DNA of 64,000 nucleotides, taken from positions 2,604,001 to 2,668,000 of the forward strand of contig NZ_OY787456.1 of assembly GCF_963678875.1 (NCBI RefSeq), written 5' to 3'. Position 1 is the first letter of the stretch. Every line of letters starts with the position of its first letter. Both the position numbers and the translations under genes were made by a program. Under the pieces are notes generated by a model. It saw only the letters and a list, made by a program, of their open reading frames with translations. It made no database searches and was not told the origin of the DNA. Shown piece by piece: positions 53,986-62,476 of the stretch. This stretch comes from an uncultured Hyphomonas sp. (GTDB lineage: Bacteria; Pseudomonadota; Alphaproteobacteria; Caulobacterales; Hyphomonadaceae).

Positions 53986-54390
53986 ATGTTCCGGCTTATT
54001 TATGTCAGCACAGCCTCCCTTGGCCTGACCGACACCGATCTCTCCAATATTCTGAAGGAAGCAACGGCAACAAACACCCAGCGCGGCATCACAGGTGTCC
54101 TGCTCTTCAATGGGCTGAACTTCCTCCAGCTGCTCGAAGGTGAACAGACCGACGTGCTCGATGTTTACAACCGCATCGTCCGGGACGACCGCCACACATC
54201 CGTCGTGACAGTCTTGCAGGAGCCGGCCGAAGAGCGGGTGTTCGGAGAATGGTCCATGTTGCTGAAGCTGAAACCGTCCACAGCCAAACCGGACTTCGGG
54301 CCGGATGGCGGTTTTGCCGAATTGATGAACCGCGAGATGCCTCCGCACCTTTCGCGGGTGTTTGGAAATTTCGACACGCTGAAAGGCTGA
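53986..54390 (+). CDS. BLUF-domain blue-light photoreceptor
   Basis: A 134-residue, single-domain flavin photosensor. The residues of the BLUF photocycle are in place: Y6 (RLIYVS), N30, Q48 (NFLQLLEG), W89 and M91 (FGEWSM). The domain covers about residues 1-95; the C-terminal 40 residues are a short helical cap and no output domain is present. It would bind FAD and signal by protein-protein contact. No phosphodiesterase or anti-repressor gene is adjacent, so the partner is unknown. Confidence 0.93.
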   Translation: MFRLIYVSTASLGLTDTDLSNILKEATATNTQRGITGVLLFNGLNFLQLLEGEQTDVLDVYNRIVRDDRHTSVVTVLQEPAEERVFGEWSMLLKLKPSTAKPDFGPDGGFAELMNREMPPHLSRVFGNFDTLKG

Positions 54391-54475
54391 GCGGCCGGGG
54401 CTCATCCACAGGAAACACACCTCGCCATACACGAATGTTCTTGATTTGTTCTGATCCGCATGGCTTTCTCCAGCC

Positions 54476-55609
54476 ATGCGGACCGGACAGAAACTCTCCC
54501 CCAAAGGCCGTGTCAGCCTGATCGACACGAAAGGCGCCGCCGAGCGCGCGACGCAGCGCGGGCGCGGGGCCGTTTCCAACCAGACAGGCCGCTTCGAACG
54601 GGAGACGCGTTTTGCCTTCGACGATGGCTGGGACACGATCGAACAGGACGCGACGCGGATCGAGACGCTGGTCATGCCGGAAACGGCGCGCTCGGTGATC
54701 ACCTTCAACCGCTCGCCCGACATTTCCTTCGACCGCACGGTCAATCCGTATCGCGGCTGCGAGCATGGCTGCATCTATTGCTTTGCCCGGCCGAGCCATG
54801 CCTTTCACGGGCTCTCCGCCGGGCTCGATTTCGAGAGCCGGCTTTTCTACAAGACCAATGCGATCCGGCAGCTGGAATGGGAACTCTCCCGTCCCGGCTA
54901 TGTCTGCCGCCCGATTGCGCTCGGCATGAACACGGATGCCTACCAGCCGATTGAACGCACCTACAAGATGACGCGCCAGGTGCTGGAAGTGCTGGCCGCG
55001 CACAATCACCCTGTCAGCCTGCTCACCAAGTCTGCCCTGATCCAGCGCGATATCGACCTGCTGGCCCCGATGGCGGAAAAAGGCCTGGTGCGCGCAGGCG
55101 TGTCGATCACGACGCTGGACCGACCCCTCAGCCGCAGGATGGAGCCCCGGGCCGCCACACCCCAGCGCAGGCTGGAAACCGTGCGTGCCCTCAGCGAGGC
55201 CGGTATCCCGGTCACCGTGATGACGGCGCCCATCATCCCGGCGCTGAACGACCACGAGATCGAGGCCCTGCTGGAAGCCGCCGCTGCCCATGGCGCGGGC
55301 GGTGCGGGATACGTGCTGTTGCGCCTGCCGTACGAGATCAAGGATCTGTTCCACGAATGGCTGGTGCAGCACGTGCCGGACCGGGCCGCGAAGGTGATCA
55401 ACACGATGCGGGATATGCGCGGCGGCAAGGATTACGACGCCCGCTGGAACGAGCGCATGCGTGGCCGCGGCCCTGTGGCAGACCTGATCGCCAAACGCTT
55501 CGCCCGGGCGACGAAACGGCTGAACCTCGGCAATGCCCGCCCGCCGCTGCAGACAGACCTGTTCGCCCCGCCCGTCCAGCCGGGCGGCCAGATGGCGCTG
55601 GATCTCTAG
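54476..55609 (+). CDS. Radical SAM protein (PA0069 family, SplB-like)
   Basis: A 377-residue radical SAM enzyme. The cluster motif CX3CX2C is in NPYRGCEHGCIYCFARPSHAF (about 82-102). The fold continues with KTNAIRQLEWELSR, ALGMNTDAYQPIERTYKMTRQVLEVL, SLLTKSALIQRDIDLL and the later GIPVTVMTAPIIPALNDHEIEALLEAA. It matches the PA0069 family, related to spore photoproduct lyase, of unknown reaction. The BLUF photosensor gene lies 85 bases upstream on the same strand; photoproduct repair under light control is a speculative link. Confidence 0.9.
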   Translation: MRTGQKLSPKGRVSLIDTKGAAERATQRGRGAVSNQTGRFERETRFAFDDGWDTIEQDATRIETLVMPETARSVITFNRSPDISFDRTVNPYRGCEHGCIYCFARPSHAFHGLSAGLDFESRLFYKTNAIRQLEWELSRPGYVCRPIALGMNTDAYQPIERTYKMTRQVLEVLAAHNHPVSLLTKSALIQRDIDLLAPMAEKGLVRAGVSITTLDRPLSRRMEPRAATPQRRLETVRALSEAGIPVTVMTAPIIPALNDHEIEALLEAAAAHGAGGAGYVLLRLPYEIKDLFHEWLVQHVPDRAAKVINTMRDMRGGKDYDARWNERMRGRGPVADLIAKRFARATKRLNLGNARPPLQTDLFAPPVQPGGQMALDL

Positions 55610-55612
55610 GCG

Positions 55613-55984
55613 TCAGCCCAGAGCTGCCAGCTCCTCCGCATCGAAAACACGGCTGCGGGTCAGGAAGCGCTGCTCCCGCCCATTGTCCAGCGAGAACATG
55701 CCGCCACGACCCGGCACGACGTCCAGGATCAGCTGCGTGTGCTTCCACGCCTCGAACTGGCTGGCGGAAATATAGACCGGCACGCCGTCGATCTCGCCCA
55801 GCTTCACGTCCCGTTCGCCGACCTTGAAGTCATCCGCCGGATAGCACATCGGGCTCGACCCGTCGCAGCATCCGCCCGACTGGTGGAACAGGATCTCCGG
55901 ATAGTCCTGCCGGATCTCGGCAATCAGGCGCCGGGCCGCCTCGGTGGCGGTCACGCGCGCCGGCACATTGATTTTGTCTGTCAT
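55613..55984 (-). CDS. DUF779 protein (aldehyde dehydrogenase-associated)
   Basis: A 123-residue cysteine-rich protein, FHQSGGCCDGSSPMCYPADDFKVGERDVKLGEIDGVPVYISASQFEAWKHTQLILDVVPGRGG, the DUF779 signature. DUF779 genes sit next to NAD-dependent ethanol-derived aldehyde dehydrogenases; the CC...C cluster may bind metal. It starts behind GGAGG, 82 bases after the aldehyde dehydrogenase stop, so the two form an operon. Confidence 0.92.
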   Translation of the reverse strand: MTDKINVPARVTATEAARRLIAEIRQDYPEILFHQSGGCCDGSSPMCYPADDFKVGERDVKLGEIDGVPVYISASQFEAWKHTQLILDVVPGRGGMFSLDNGREQRFLTRSRVFDAEELAALG

Positions 55985-56066
55985 CGGATCACCTCCGAAA
56001 AGAAGCGGACGGCCCCGGTCTACGCTGCCACCTGGACCGTCCCCCTGCCGTCACACCCCGGCAGGA

Positions 56067-57590
56067 TCAGAAGAAGCCAAGCTTCTTCGGGGAGTAGGAG
56101 ACCAGCATGTTCTTGGTCTGCTGGTAGTGGTCCAGCATCTTCGAGTGGTTCTCGCGGCCAATGCCGGACTGCTTGTACCCGCCGAACGCCGCATGGGCCG
56201 GATAGGCGTGATAGCAATTGGTCCACACGCGCCCGGCCTGGATGCCGCGGCCGAAGCGGTAGCAGGTGTTCGCCTCACGGCTCCACACACCGGCGCCAAG
56301 GCCGTAGAGCGTGTCATTGGCGATGGCGAGCGCATCGGCTTCGTCCTTGAACGTCGTGACGGAGACGACCGGGCCGAAGATCTCCTCCTGGAACACACGC
56401 ATCTTGTTGTGGCCCTTCAGGACCGTCGGCTTGATGTAATAGCCGCCGGCCAGGTCACCGCCGAGATTTGCCGCCTCACCGCCGATCAGCACTTCGGCGC
56501 CTTCCTGACGGCCAATGTCGAAATAGGAGAGGATCTTCTCTTTCTGCTCCGAGCTTGCCTGTGCGCCGATCATCGTCGCCGGGTCCAGCGGGTTGCCCTG
56601 CTTGATTTCACCGACGCGCTTCAGGGCGCGCTCCATGAAGCGGTCATAGATGTTCTCGTGGATCAGCGCGCGCGACGGACAGGTGCAGACCTCGCCCTGG
56701 TTCAGGGCGAACATGACGAAGCCTTCGATCGCCTTGTCGAGATAGTCATCGTCCGCACGCATCACATCCTCGAAGAAGATGTTCGGAGACTTGCCGCCCA
56801 GTTCCAGCGTCACCGGGATCAGGTTTTCGGACGCATACTGCATGATCAGGCGCCCGGTCGTCGTCTCGCCGGTGAAGGCGATCTTGGCGATACGGTTGCT
56901 GGAGGCGAGCGGCTTGCCCGCCTCCAGGCCGAAGCCGTTCACGATGTTCAGCACGCCGGGGGGGAGGATGTCGGCGATCAGTTCTGCGAACACCATGATC
57001 GTGGCCGGGGTCTGTTCGGCCGGCTTCAGCACCACGCAGTTCCCGGCCGCCAGGGCCGGGGCGAGTTTCCATGCCGCCATGAGGAGCGGGAAGTTCCACG
57101 GAATGATCTGTCCGACCACGCCAAGCGGTTCATGGAAATGGTATGCAACCGTGTCGTGGTCGATCTCGGAAATGCTGCCTTCCTGCGCGCGGATACAGCC
57201 TGCGAAATAGCGAAAGTGGTCGATGGCGAGCGGTACGTCCGCCGCCATCGTCTCACGGATCGGCTTGCCATTATCCCAGGTTTCGCAGGTGGCGATGAGT
57301 TCGAGGTTCTCCTCCATCACGTCCGCGATCCTGTTCAGCATGCCGGCGCGTTCCGCTACCGAGGCGCGGCCCCAGCCATCCTTGGCGGCGTGCGCAGCGT
57401 CCAGCGCCATCTCGATGTCGCTGGCATCGGACCGGGCGATCTGGCAGATCACCTTGCCGTTTACCGGAGAGGTATTGTCGAAATAGCGCCCGCCATTCGG
57501 GGCAACGAACTTGCCGCCGATGAAATTGTCATACCGTTCACGGAATGGGGCCTTCATTTCGGATGTGTCGAGAATCTGTGTGTCGGCCAT
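56067..57590 (-). CDS. NAD-dependent aldehyde dehydrogenase (ExaC/AldB-like)
   Basis: A 507-residue ALDH with PWNFPLLMAAWKLAPALAAGNCVVLKPAEQTP (cofactor domain), FTGETTTGRLIMQYA, catalytic glutamate in TLELGGKSPN, and catalytic cysteine in NQGEVCTCPSRALIHE. The sequence, the adjacent DUF779 gene and the upstream GAF-Fis regulator are typical of acetaldehyde dehydrogenases acting in ethanol or acetoin catabolism (AldB/ExaC/AcoD). It starts behind GGAGG. An inverted repeat at 57699-57722 lies 109-132 bases upstream. Confidence 0.95.
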   Translation of the reverse strand: MADTQILDTSEMKAPFRERYDNFIGGKFVAPNGGRYFDNTSPVNGKVICQIARSDASDIEMALDAAHAAKDGWGRASVAERAGMLNRIADVMEENLELIATCETWDNGKPIRETMAADVPLAIDHFRYFAGCIRAQEGSISEIDHDTVAYHFHEPLGVVGQIIPWNFPLLMAAWKLAPALAAGNCVVLKPAEQTPATIMVFAELIADILPPGVLNIVNGFGLEAGKPLASSNRIAKIAFTGETTTGRLIMQYASENLIPVTLELGGKSPNIFFEDVMRADDDYLDKAIEGFVMFALNQGEVCTCPSRALIHENIYDRFMERALKRVGEIKQGNPLDPATMIGAQASSEQKEKILSYFDIGRQEGAEVLIGGEAANLGGDLAGGYYIKPTVLKGHNKMRVFQEEIFGPVVSVTTFKDEADALAIANDTLYGLGAGVWSREANTCYRFGRGIQAGRVWTNCYHAYPAHAAFGGYKQSGIGRENHSKMLDHYQQTKNMLVSYSPKKLGFF

Positions 57591-57698
57591 GTCATTTCCT
57601 CCAGATCATTGGCGCTCTTCGTCGGGTGCGAAGACTGGGAGGAATGTTCTGCCTGCTGCAGGCTGCTGTCAGCCCGCGTCAATCCGGTGAGATACGGA

Positions 57699-57722
57699 AT
57701 GTGTCTCAGGAATGAGACACAT
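57699..57722. promoter_or_regulatory. 24-bp palindromic operator upstream of the aldehyde dehydrogenase gene
   Basis: ATGTGTCTC (57699-57707), six-base spacer, GAGACACAT (57714-57722): a perfect inverted repeat between the regulator gene and its presumed target. It is the best candidate binding site of the GAF-Fis regulator encoded just upstream. Confidence 0.75.
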
Positions 57723-57733
57723 TTGCCGGCAAA

Positions 57734-58708
57734 TCAGTCGCGCGAAAGGCCGAGCTGATCCATCCGGCGGTAAAGCGTGGCCCGGCTGATGCCGAGGGCG
57801 CGCGCCGCAGCGGCCATGTTGCCATTCGCACGGGCGATGGCCCGGCGCAGCTCGCGGCGCTCTGCACTTTCAAGGCCGACGCCGCGGGATTCGGAATCCC
57901 CGAACAGGTCGCCCGCCGGGCGCGGATCGATCCGGTTGTCATGGCCGAGCCCATAGATTGCCCGGGCTGCGCGGGTGGCCCCAACCACAAGATCGTCCCC
58001 GTCCACGGCCAGCAGCACGGCACCTTTCTGCCCGTCGCCGGAGCCGCGCAGGATTCTTTGCGATGAAAACGCGCTCTGGAAATGGTCGGCTTCGATCTGG
58101 CGCGCGGCGTCAGTAACAGTCTGCGCGATCAGCGTCGCGAAGGGCTGGGTCAGGTCGTCCCGGCAAGAGGACACATCGAGCACCGCCGCAATGGCGCCAT
58201 GCTCGTCGAAGATCGGGGCGCCCATGCAACTCATCACCGTGTTGCGGTCATGGAAGTGCTGGTCGCGGTAGATCGTGACGGCGCGCTGTTCGGCGATACA
58301 GGTGCCGATGCCGTTGGTGCCCTGCACCGCTTCGGACCAGACACCGCCTTCGCAAAGCCCCGCCGACCGGAACAGGGCACCGTCGCTGTAGGCCATGCGG
58401 TGGTCGATCACCACGCCTTCGGTATCGGACAGGAACACGCTGCAGCCCGCAAGACCGAGGCTTGCATACAAGCGGTCCATCACCGGCGCGGACGTTGCGA
58501 GGATACGGCCGAGGCCATCGCGGCGCACGTGCAATTCGGATTGCTCCAGCCGGGCATCCGAATTGCCGGGCCCGTCCGGCTCCAGCCCGTAGGTCTTCAT
58601 CGAACGCGCCCAGGAAGCTGCAAGGCTCGACTGCGCCGCCGCGCTTCGCGACAGCGCCACAGACCGCACCTTTTCGGCGTGGCCCACCGGCGGATTATCC
58701 CTTTTCAT
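57734..58708 (-). CDS. GAF-Fis transcriptional regulator (AcoR-like, lacking the AAA+ domain)
   Basis: About 324 residues from ATG 58708. The N-terminal GAF-type sensor includes SELHVRRDGLGRILATSAPVMDRLY, GVVIDHR, CEGGVWSEAVQGTNGIGTCIAEQRAVTI and HFHDRNTVMSCMGAPIFDEHGAIAAVLDVS, all typical of AcoR/EatR-type regulators of alcohol and acetoin genes. The C-terminal Fis HTH is ERRELRRAIARANGNMAAAARALGISRATLYRRMDQLGL. The central sigma-54 AAA+ ATPase domain of classical AcoR (about 600 residues) is missing, so it should act at sigma-70-type promoters. Confidence 0.88.
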   Translation of the reverse strand: MKRDNPPVGHAEKVRSVALSRSAAAQSSLAASWARSMKTYGLEPDGPGNSDARLEQSELHVRRDGLGRILATSAPVMDRLYASLGLAGCSVFLSDTEGVVIDHRMAYSDGALFRSAGLCEGGVWSEAVQGTNGIGTCIAEQRAVTIYRDQHFHDRNTVMSCMGAPIFDEHGAIAAVLDVSSCRDDLTQPFATLIAQTVTDAARQIEADHFQSAFSSQRILRGSGDGQKGAVLLAVDGDDLVVGATRAARAIYGLGHDNRIDPRPAGDLFGDSESRGVGLESAERRELRRAIARANGNMAAAARALGISRATLYRRMDQLGLSRD

Positions 58709-58781
58709 GTGGCAAAGAATATCACGACCGCCCGGCAAACGCACCTTACCGAAAGGTTGTAGGCCGAACCTGTAGCGGTGT

Positions 58782-59396
58782 TTACGGTTGGCTCTTCGGC
58801 AGGTGCCAGCCGAAGATCAGCGCGGCGCCGCGGAGGATGAAGGCCACCAGCATGCCGGCGGCAAACGCCCAGGTCTCCGCAACACCAGAGAAATACAGCG
58901 CCGCATAGAGGCCCGCGCCCACCAGCGCGGCGGTTGCGTAGATCTCCTCTTTCAGCAGCAACGGATCGCGGTTTGCCACGACATCGCGAAGCACACCGCC
59001 GCCGGTCCCGGTCAGGATGCCCATGATCACCACGAACAGCGGATCATGCCCGAGGCTGGCCGTTTTCGCGGCGCCTGCAATTGCAAAAATGGCAAGTCCC
59101 ACCGCGTCCGCCCAGCGGATCGGTTTGAACGCATCGACCAGACCGTGAAGGAAAAACGCCAGGACCCCGCCTGCGATGGCGCACCAGATCGTCAGTGGAT
59201 CACTCAGCCAGAAAACCGGCTGGTTCAGAATGATGTCGCGGATCGTCCCGCCGCCGACAGCGGTGATAACCGCCAGCACGACGGCGCCGAAAATGTCCAT
59301 CTTGTTGCGGACGGCAACAATGCCGCCAGACAGGGCGAATACGAACGCGCCGATGGGGTTCGCGATGGTGAGGATCAGGTCGAGGTCGAATATCAT
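58782..59396 (-). CDS. Trimeric intracellular cation (TRIC) channel family protein
   Basis: A 204-residue membrane protein (formerly UPF0126/YadS type) with two homologous halves, each with a glycine-rich kink and RD motif: AVGGGTIRDIILN and TGTGGGVLRDVVAN. About seven transmembrane helices are visible. It forms a trimeric K+-permeable channel in the inner membrane. It is divergent from ccrM across a 247-base region containing a special regulatory array. Confidence 0.93.
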   Translation of the reverse strand: MIFDLDLILTIANPIGAFVFALSGGIVAVRNKMDIFGAVVLAVITAVGGGTIRDIILNQPVFWLSDPLTIWCAIAGGVLAFFLHGLVDAFKPIRWADAVGLAIFAIAGAAKTASLGHDPLFVVIMGILTGTGGGVLRDVVANRDPLLLKEEIYATAALVGAGLYAALYFSGVAETWAFAAGMLVAFILRGAALIFGWHLPKSQP

Positions 59397-59462
59397 GGGG
59401 GCTTCCTAATCCGATTTTGCACCGACTTCCAATCCCGGCAGCCGCCGCGCGAATTGCACAGA

Positions 59463-59602
59463 GATTCACAGGGTTTTCCACAGTTCGAATCACAACCCTA
59501 TCCACAATACGAATCAGCGATTAGTTTCGCCTCCGGAACGATTCGATGCCGGAACGAAGCGGCGCGGTTAGGGAATCACTAACCGGTACACCGCACTGAT
59601 TC
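59463..59602. promoter_or_regulatory. GANTC cluster and DnaA-like boxes in the ccrM upstream region
   Basis: Six GANTC methylation sites start at 59463, 59487, 59511, 59540, 59573 and 59598; the first three are exactly 24 bases apart. Two DnaA-box-like 9-mers, TTTTCCACA (59474-59482) and CTATCCACA (59498-59506), are also 24 bases apart, each one mismatch from TTATCCACA. Near the right end GGTTAG...CTAACC forms a palindrome centred on one GANTC site. In Caulobacter ccrM transcription is cell-cycle and methylation controlled. Confidence 0.75.
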
Positions 59603-59643
59603 GGCTTTCTGTCTTTCACGCGTTGCGTATTCGGGGCTGTATT

Positions 59644-60726
59644 ATGGAACTGCAAAAGAACGTCATCATGCAGGGCGACTGCATCGATATCCTTTCCCGC
59701 CTGCCGGACCGGTCGGTGGACCTCGTCTTTGCAGACCCCCCCTACAATCTCCAGCTTGGCGGTGGGCTGACCCGTCCGGACCAGTCCACCGTGGACGGCG
59801 TGGATGATGAATGGGACAAGTTCGACAGCTTCGACGCCTACGACCTGTTCTGCCACCAATGGCTGGAAGAGTGCCGCCGCGTGCTGAAGGATGATGGCGC
59901 CATCTGGGTGATCGGCTCCTATCACAACATCTTCCGCGTCGGCGCGATCCTTCAGGACCAGGGCTTCTGGATCCAGAACGACGTGATCTGGCTGAAGTCG
60001 AACCCGATGCCGAACTTCAAGGGCACCCGCTTCCAGAATGCACATGAGACGCTGATCTGGGCCGGAAAGTCCGAACGCTCGAAATGCACCTTCAATTACG
60101 ACGCGCTGAAAGTCTTCAACGAAGACAAGCAGATGCGCTCCGACTGGCTGATCCCGCTCTGCACGGGCGGAGAGCGCCTGAAGGACGAAGACGGCAAGAA
60201 GGCCCACCCGACGCAAAAGCCGGAAAGCCTGCTGCACCGCGTCCTGCTGGCGACGACCAATCCCGGCGACACGGTGCTCGACCCGTTCTCCGGCACCGGC
60301 ACGACCGCCGCCGCCGCCAAGCGCCTCGGCCGCAACTATATCGGCATCGAGCGCGACGAGACTTATGCGCGCCTCTCCCGCGCGCGACTGAAATCGATCG
60401 AGCCGATCGACGGCGAAGCGCTGGAAACCGAGAAGAGCAAGAAGTCCCTGCCGCGCGTCCCGTTCGGTGCGCTGCTGGACAGTGGCTGGCTGAAGCCGGG
60501 CGACCGCCTGTTCAGCCCGCAGCGCCGCTACCAGGCTCGTATCCGCGTCGATGGCTCGCTGACCACGGGCAATGTCTCCGGCTCGATCCACCGCCTCGGC
60601 GCGCATGTGCAGCAGGCCCCGGCCTGTAATGGCTGGACTTACTGGCACTACGAGACCGACAAGCGCGACCTTGCGCCGATCGACCTCCTGCGCCGCCGCT
60701 ACCGCGAAGAAATGGGCCTGAACTAG
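59644..60726 (+). CDS. ccrM: Cell-cycle-regulated DNA adenine methyltransferase CcrM (GANTC)
   Basis: A 360-residue beta-class N6-adenine methyltransferase. DPPY (31-34, FADPPYNLQLGGG) is the catalytic motif IV. The SAM motif follows near residue 216 (DPFSGTGTTAAAAKRLGRNYIGIERD). The C-terminal CcrM-specific DNA-binding domain (PFGALLDSGWLKPGDRLF...RVDGSLTTGNVSGSIHRLGAHVQQAPACNGWTYWHYE) is complete. It methylates GANTC after replication in alphaproteobacteria. The start ATG 59644 is preferred over an earlier in-frame ATG at 59623 because the protein then begins MELQKN, as in the family. Confidence 0.95.
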   Translation: MELQKNVIMQGDCIDILSRLPDRSVDLVFADPPYNLQLGGGLTRPDQSTVDGVDDEWDKFDSFDAYDLFCHQWLEECRRVLKDDGAIWVIGSYHNIFRVGAILQDQGFWIQNDVIWLKSNPMPNFKGTRFQNAHETLIWAGKSERSKCTFNYDALKVFNEDKQMRSDWLIPLCTGGERLKDEDGKKAHPTQKPESLLHRVLLATTNPGDTVLDPFSGTGTTAAAAKRLGRNYIGIERDETYARLSRARLKSIEPIDGEALETEKSKKSLPRVPFGALLDSGWLKPGDRLFSPQRRYQARIRVDGSLTTGNVSGSIHRLGAHVQQAPACNGWTYWHYETDKRDLAPIDLLRRRYREEMGLN

Positions 60727-60736
60727 GCACGTCGGC

Positions 60737-61321
60737 TCACGCCAACAGCATCCAGACAGCCACGGCCGCCAGGATGGCACCCAGCACCATGTTCATCCCG
60801 TGCGCATGAGCCTCGTCCTGAAACTGTCTGGCGATCCTGTCACCGGCAGCCGTCCACGCGGTGAAGGCGACCAGATTGTTCAGCGTGAAAACCGTCGTGA
60901 TCAGCAATATGGCCGCAAGCCGGTGCTCCGTCTCGGCGGTCAGGAATTGCGAGAACATCAAGGCGATGATGACATAGGCTTTCGGATTGAGCGCCAACAG
61001 GATGACGCCATCCCTGAACCCGGCGGGCCGAGCCTCTCCCTTGCTCCTGATGGCGCCAGCCCGGAAAAACTTCCAGGCGAGATAGAGCACATAGGCCGAC
61101 CCGGCCCATTTGATGATCGAAAACAAATGGGGCGAACGCTCCAATGCTGCGGAAAACCCTAGACCGATGGCCAGGGTCACCAGCCATGTCGCCACGTGAT
61201 ACCCAGCGCTCGCTGGCAGGGTTGCCGGCAGACCGAAGCGCGCACCATTGGCTGCGAAGAACAGGTTCCCCGGCCCGGGACTGTAAGCGAGCGGAAACAG
61301 GAAAAGGAGCAGCGCGAGCAA
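60737..61321 (-). CDS. LysE-family amino-acid or metabolite exporter
   Basis: A 194-residue inner-membrane protein with about six helices. The N-terminal SPGPGNLFFAANGARFGLPA motif is the LysE/RhtB signature, and the middle helices (AYVLYLAWKFFRAG, GVILLALNPKAYVIIALMFSQFL) match. It exports an amino acid or a homoserine-like compound; the substrate is unknown. It is convergent with ccrM, ten bases apart. Confidence 0.92.
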   Translation of the reverse strand: MLALLLFLFPLAYSPGPGNLFFAANGARFGLPATLPASAGYHVATWLVTLAIGLGFSAALERSPHLFSIIKWAGSAYVLYLAWKFFRAGAIRSKGEARPAGFRDGVILLALNPKAYVIIALMFSQFLTAETEHRLAAILLITTVFTLNNLVAFTAWTAAGDRIARQFQDEAHAHGMNMVLGAILAAVAVWMLLA

Positions 61322-61403
61322 TTACGTGATCATTGAGGAATCTCCCGGATTGCCCGCCGGGTTTTCCATGCTCGGCTCGCCGTCAGCGACCCGATTCTTG
61401 CGG

Positions 61404-62456
61404 TCAACCGGACGTCGCCAGCCGGAATGCCTTGGCGAACACGCTGGGCAGGCCTTCCACGTCGGCCAGCGGTACCCAGACGCCGTCCACCTTCGGGCGG
61501 CGCGGCAGGTCTGCCCGCTGGACGGTGAGGCGCAGGTCGAAATGCGTGAAGACGTGACGGACTTCGCCAATCTCTTCCCAATCTGCCTTGAAGGGTGGTG
61601 ACGCATCTGAGCGCTCGCCCTCCACCCAGTCACTGGTCGGCAGGCCCAGCATGCCACCGAGCAGGCCTTTATCCGGCCGCCGTTCCAGCAGCAGCTCACC
61701 CTTATGGACCGCAACATAGGCGGCGCCGCGCCTTATGGGCTTCGCCTTTTTGGGTGGCTTGATCGGATAGCGCTCCGGATCGCCCTCCGCCTTGGCGATA
61801 CAGTGGGCGGCCACCGGGCAGATCAGGCAGTTCGGCTTTGTCGGCGTGCACACCGTTGCGCCGAGGTCCATCAGCGCTTCGGCGAAGTCGCCCGGACGGT
61901 CGTCAGGTACGAGGCGTTCCACTTCAGCATGGAGACGCTTTTTCTCCTCGGCCCAGTCTCCTTTGAGTGCCAGCAGGCGGGCGAAGACCCGGTCGACATT
62001 GCCATCCACGGCGGCGGCCGGCTGGTTGAAAGCAATCGCGGCGATGGCGCCTGCCGTATAGGGGCCGATGCCCGGCAGCTTCTTCAGCTCCGCCGCCGTT
62101 TCCGGCCAGCTGCCCCGCACGGCGATTTCGCGGGCGCATTTCAGCAGGTTCCGGGCCCGGGCGTAGTAGCCAAGCCCGGCCCAGGCCGCCATGACGTCCT
62201 CATCCTTCGCCGCGGCCAGCGCCTCGACGGTCTGCCAACGCTTTGTAAAGGTGTGGAAATACGGCGTGCCGTGGGGAATGGTCGTCTGCTGCAGCATGAT
62301 CTCGGCCAGCCAGACGCGGTAGGGATCGCGCCGCTCCCCCAGCGCGGTGCGCCAGGGGAGGTCACGCCCATGCCGGTCGAACCAGACAAGCAAGTCTGCA
62401 GGCAGCCTGTTCAAATCCCCGTGTTTCGGCACAGCCTGCCTTCCCGTTGTCTTCAT
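61404..62456 (-). CDS. mutY: A/G-specific adenine glycosylase
   Basis: A 350-residue base-excision-repair enzyme that removes A opposite 8-oxoG. E52 (AEIMLQQT) and catalytic D151 (AVDGNV) are present. The helix-hairpin-helix LPGIGPYTAG is at 127-136, and the [4Fe-4S] ligands C203, C210, C213 and C219 have the canonical CX6CX2CX5C spacing. The C-terminal NUDIX-like domain (about 240-345) recognises 8-oxoG. Divergent from dciA. Confidence 0.95.
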   Translation of the reverse strand: MKTTGRQAVPKHGDLNRLPADLLVWFDRHGRDLPWRTALGERRDPYRVWLAEIMLQQTTIPHGTPYFHTFTKRWQTVEALAAAKDEDVMAAWAGLGYYARARNLLKCAREIAVRGSWPETAAELKKLPGIGPYTAGAIAAIAFNQPAAAVDGNVDRVFARLLALKGDWAEEKKRLHAEVERLVPDDRPGDFAEALMDLGATVCTPTKPNCLICPVAAHCIAKAEGDPERYPIKPPKKAKPIRRGAAYVAVHKGELLLERRPDKGLLGGMLGLPTSDWVEGERSDASPPFKADWEEIGEVRHVFTHFDLRLTVQRADLPRRPKVDGVWVPLADVEGLPSVFAKAFRLATSG

Positions 62457-62476
62457 TCCCGTGCAATCTCAGATCA

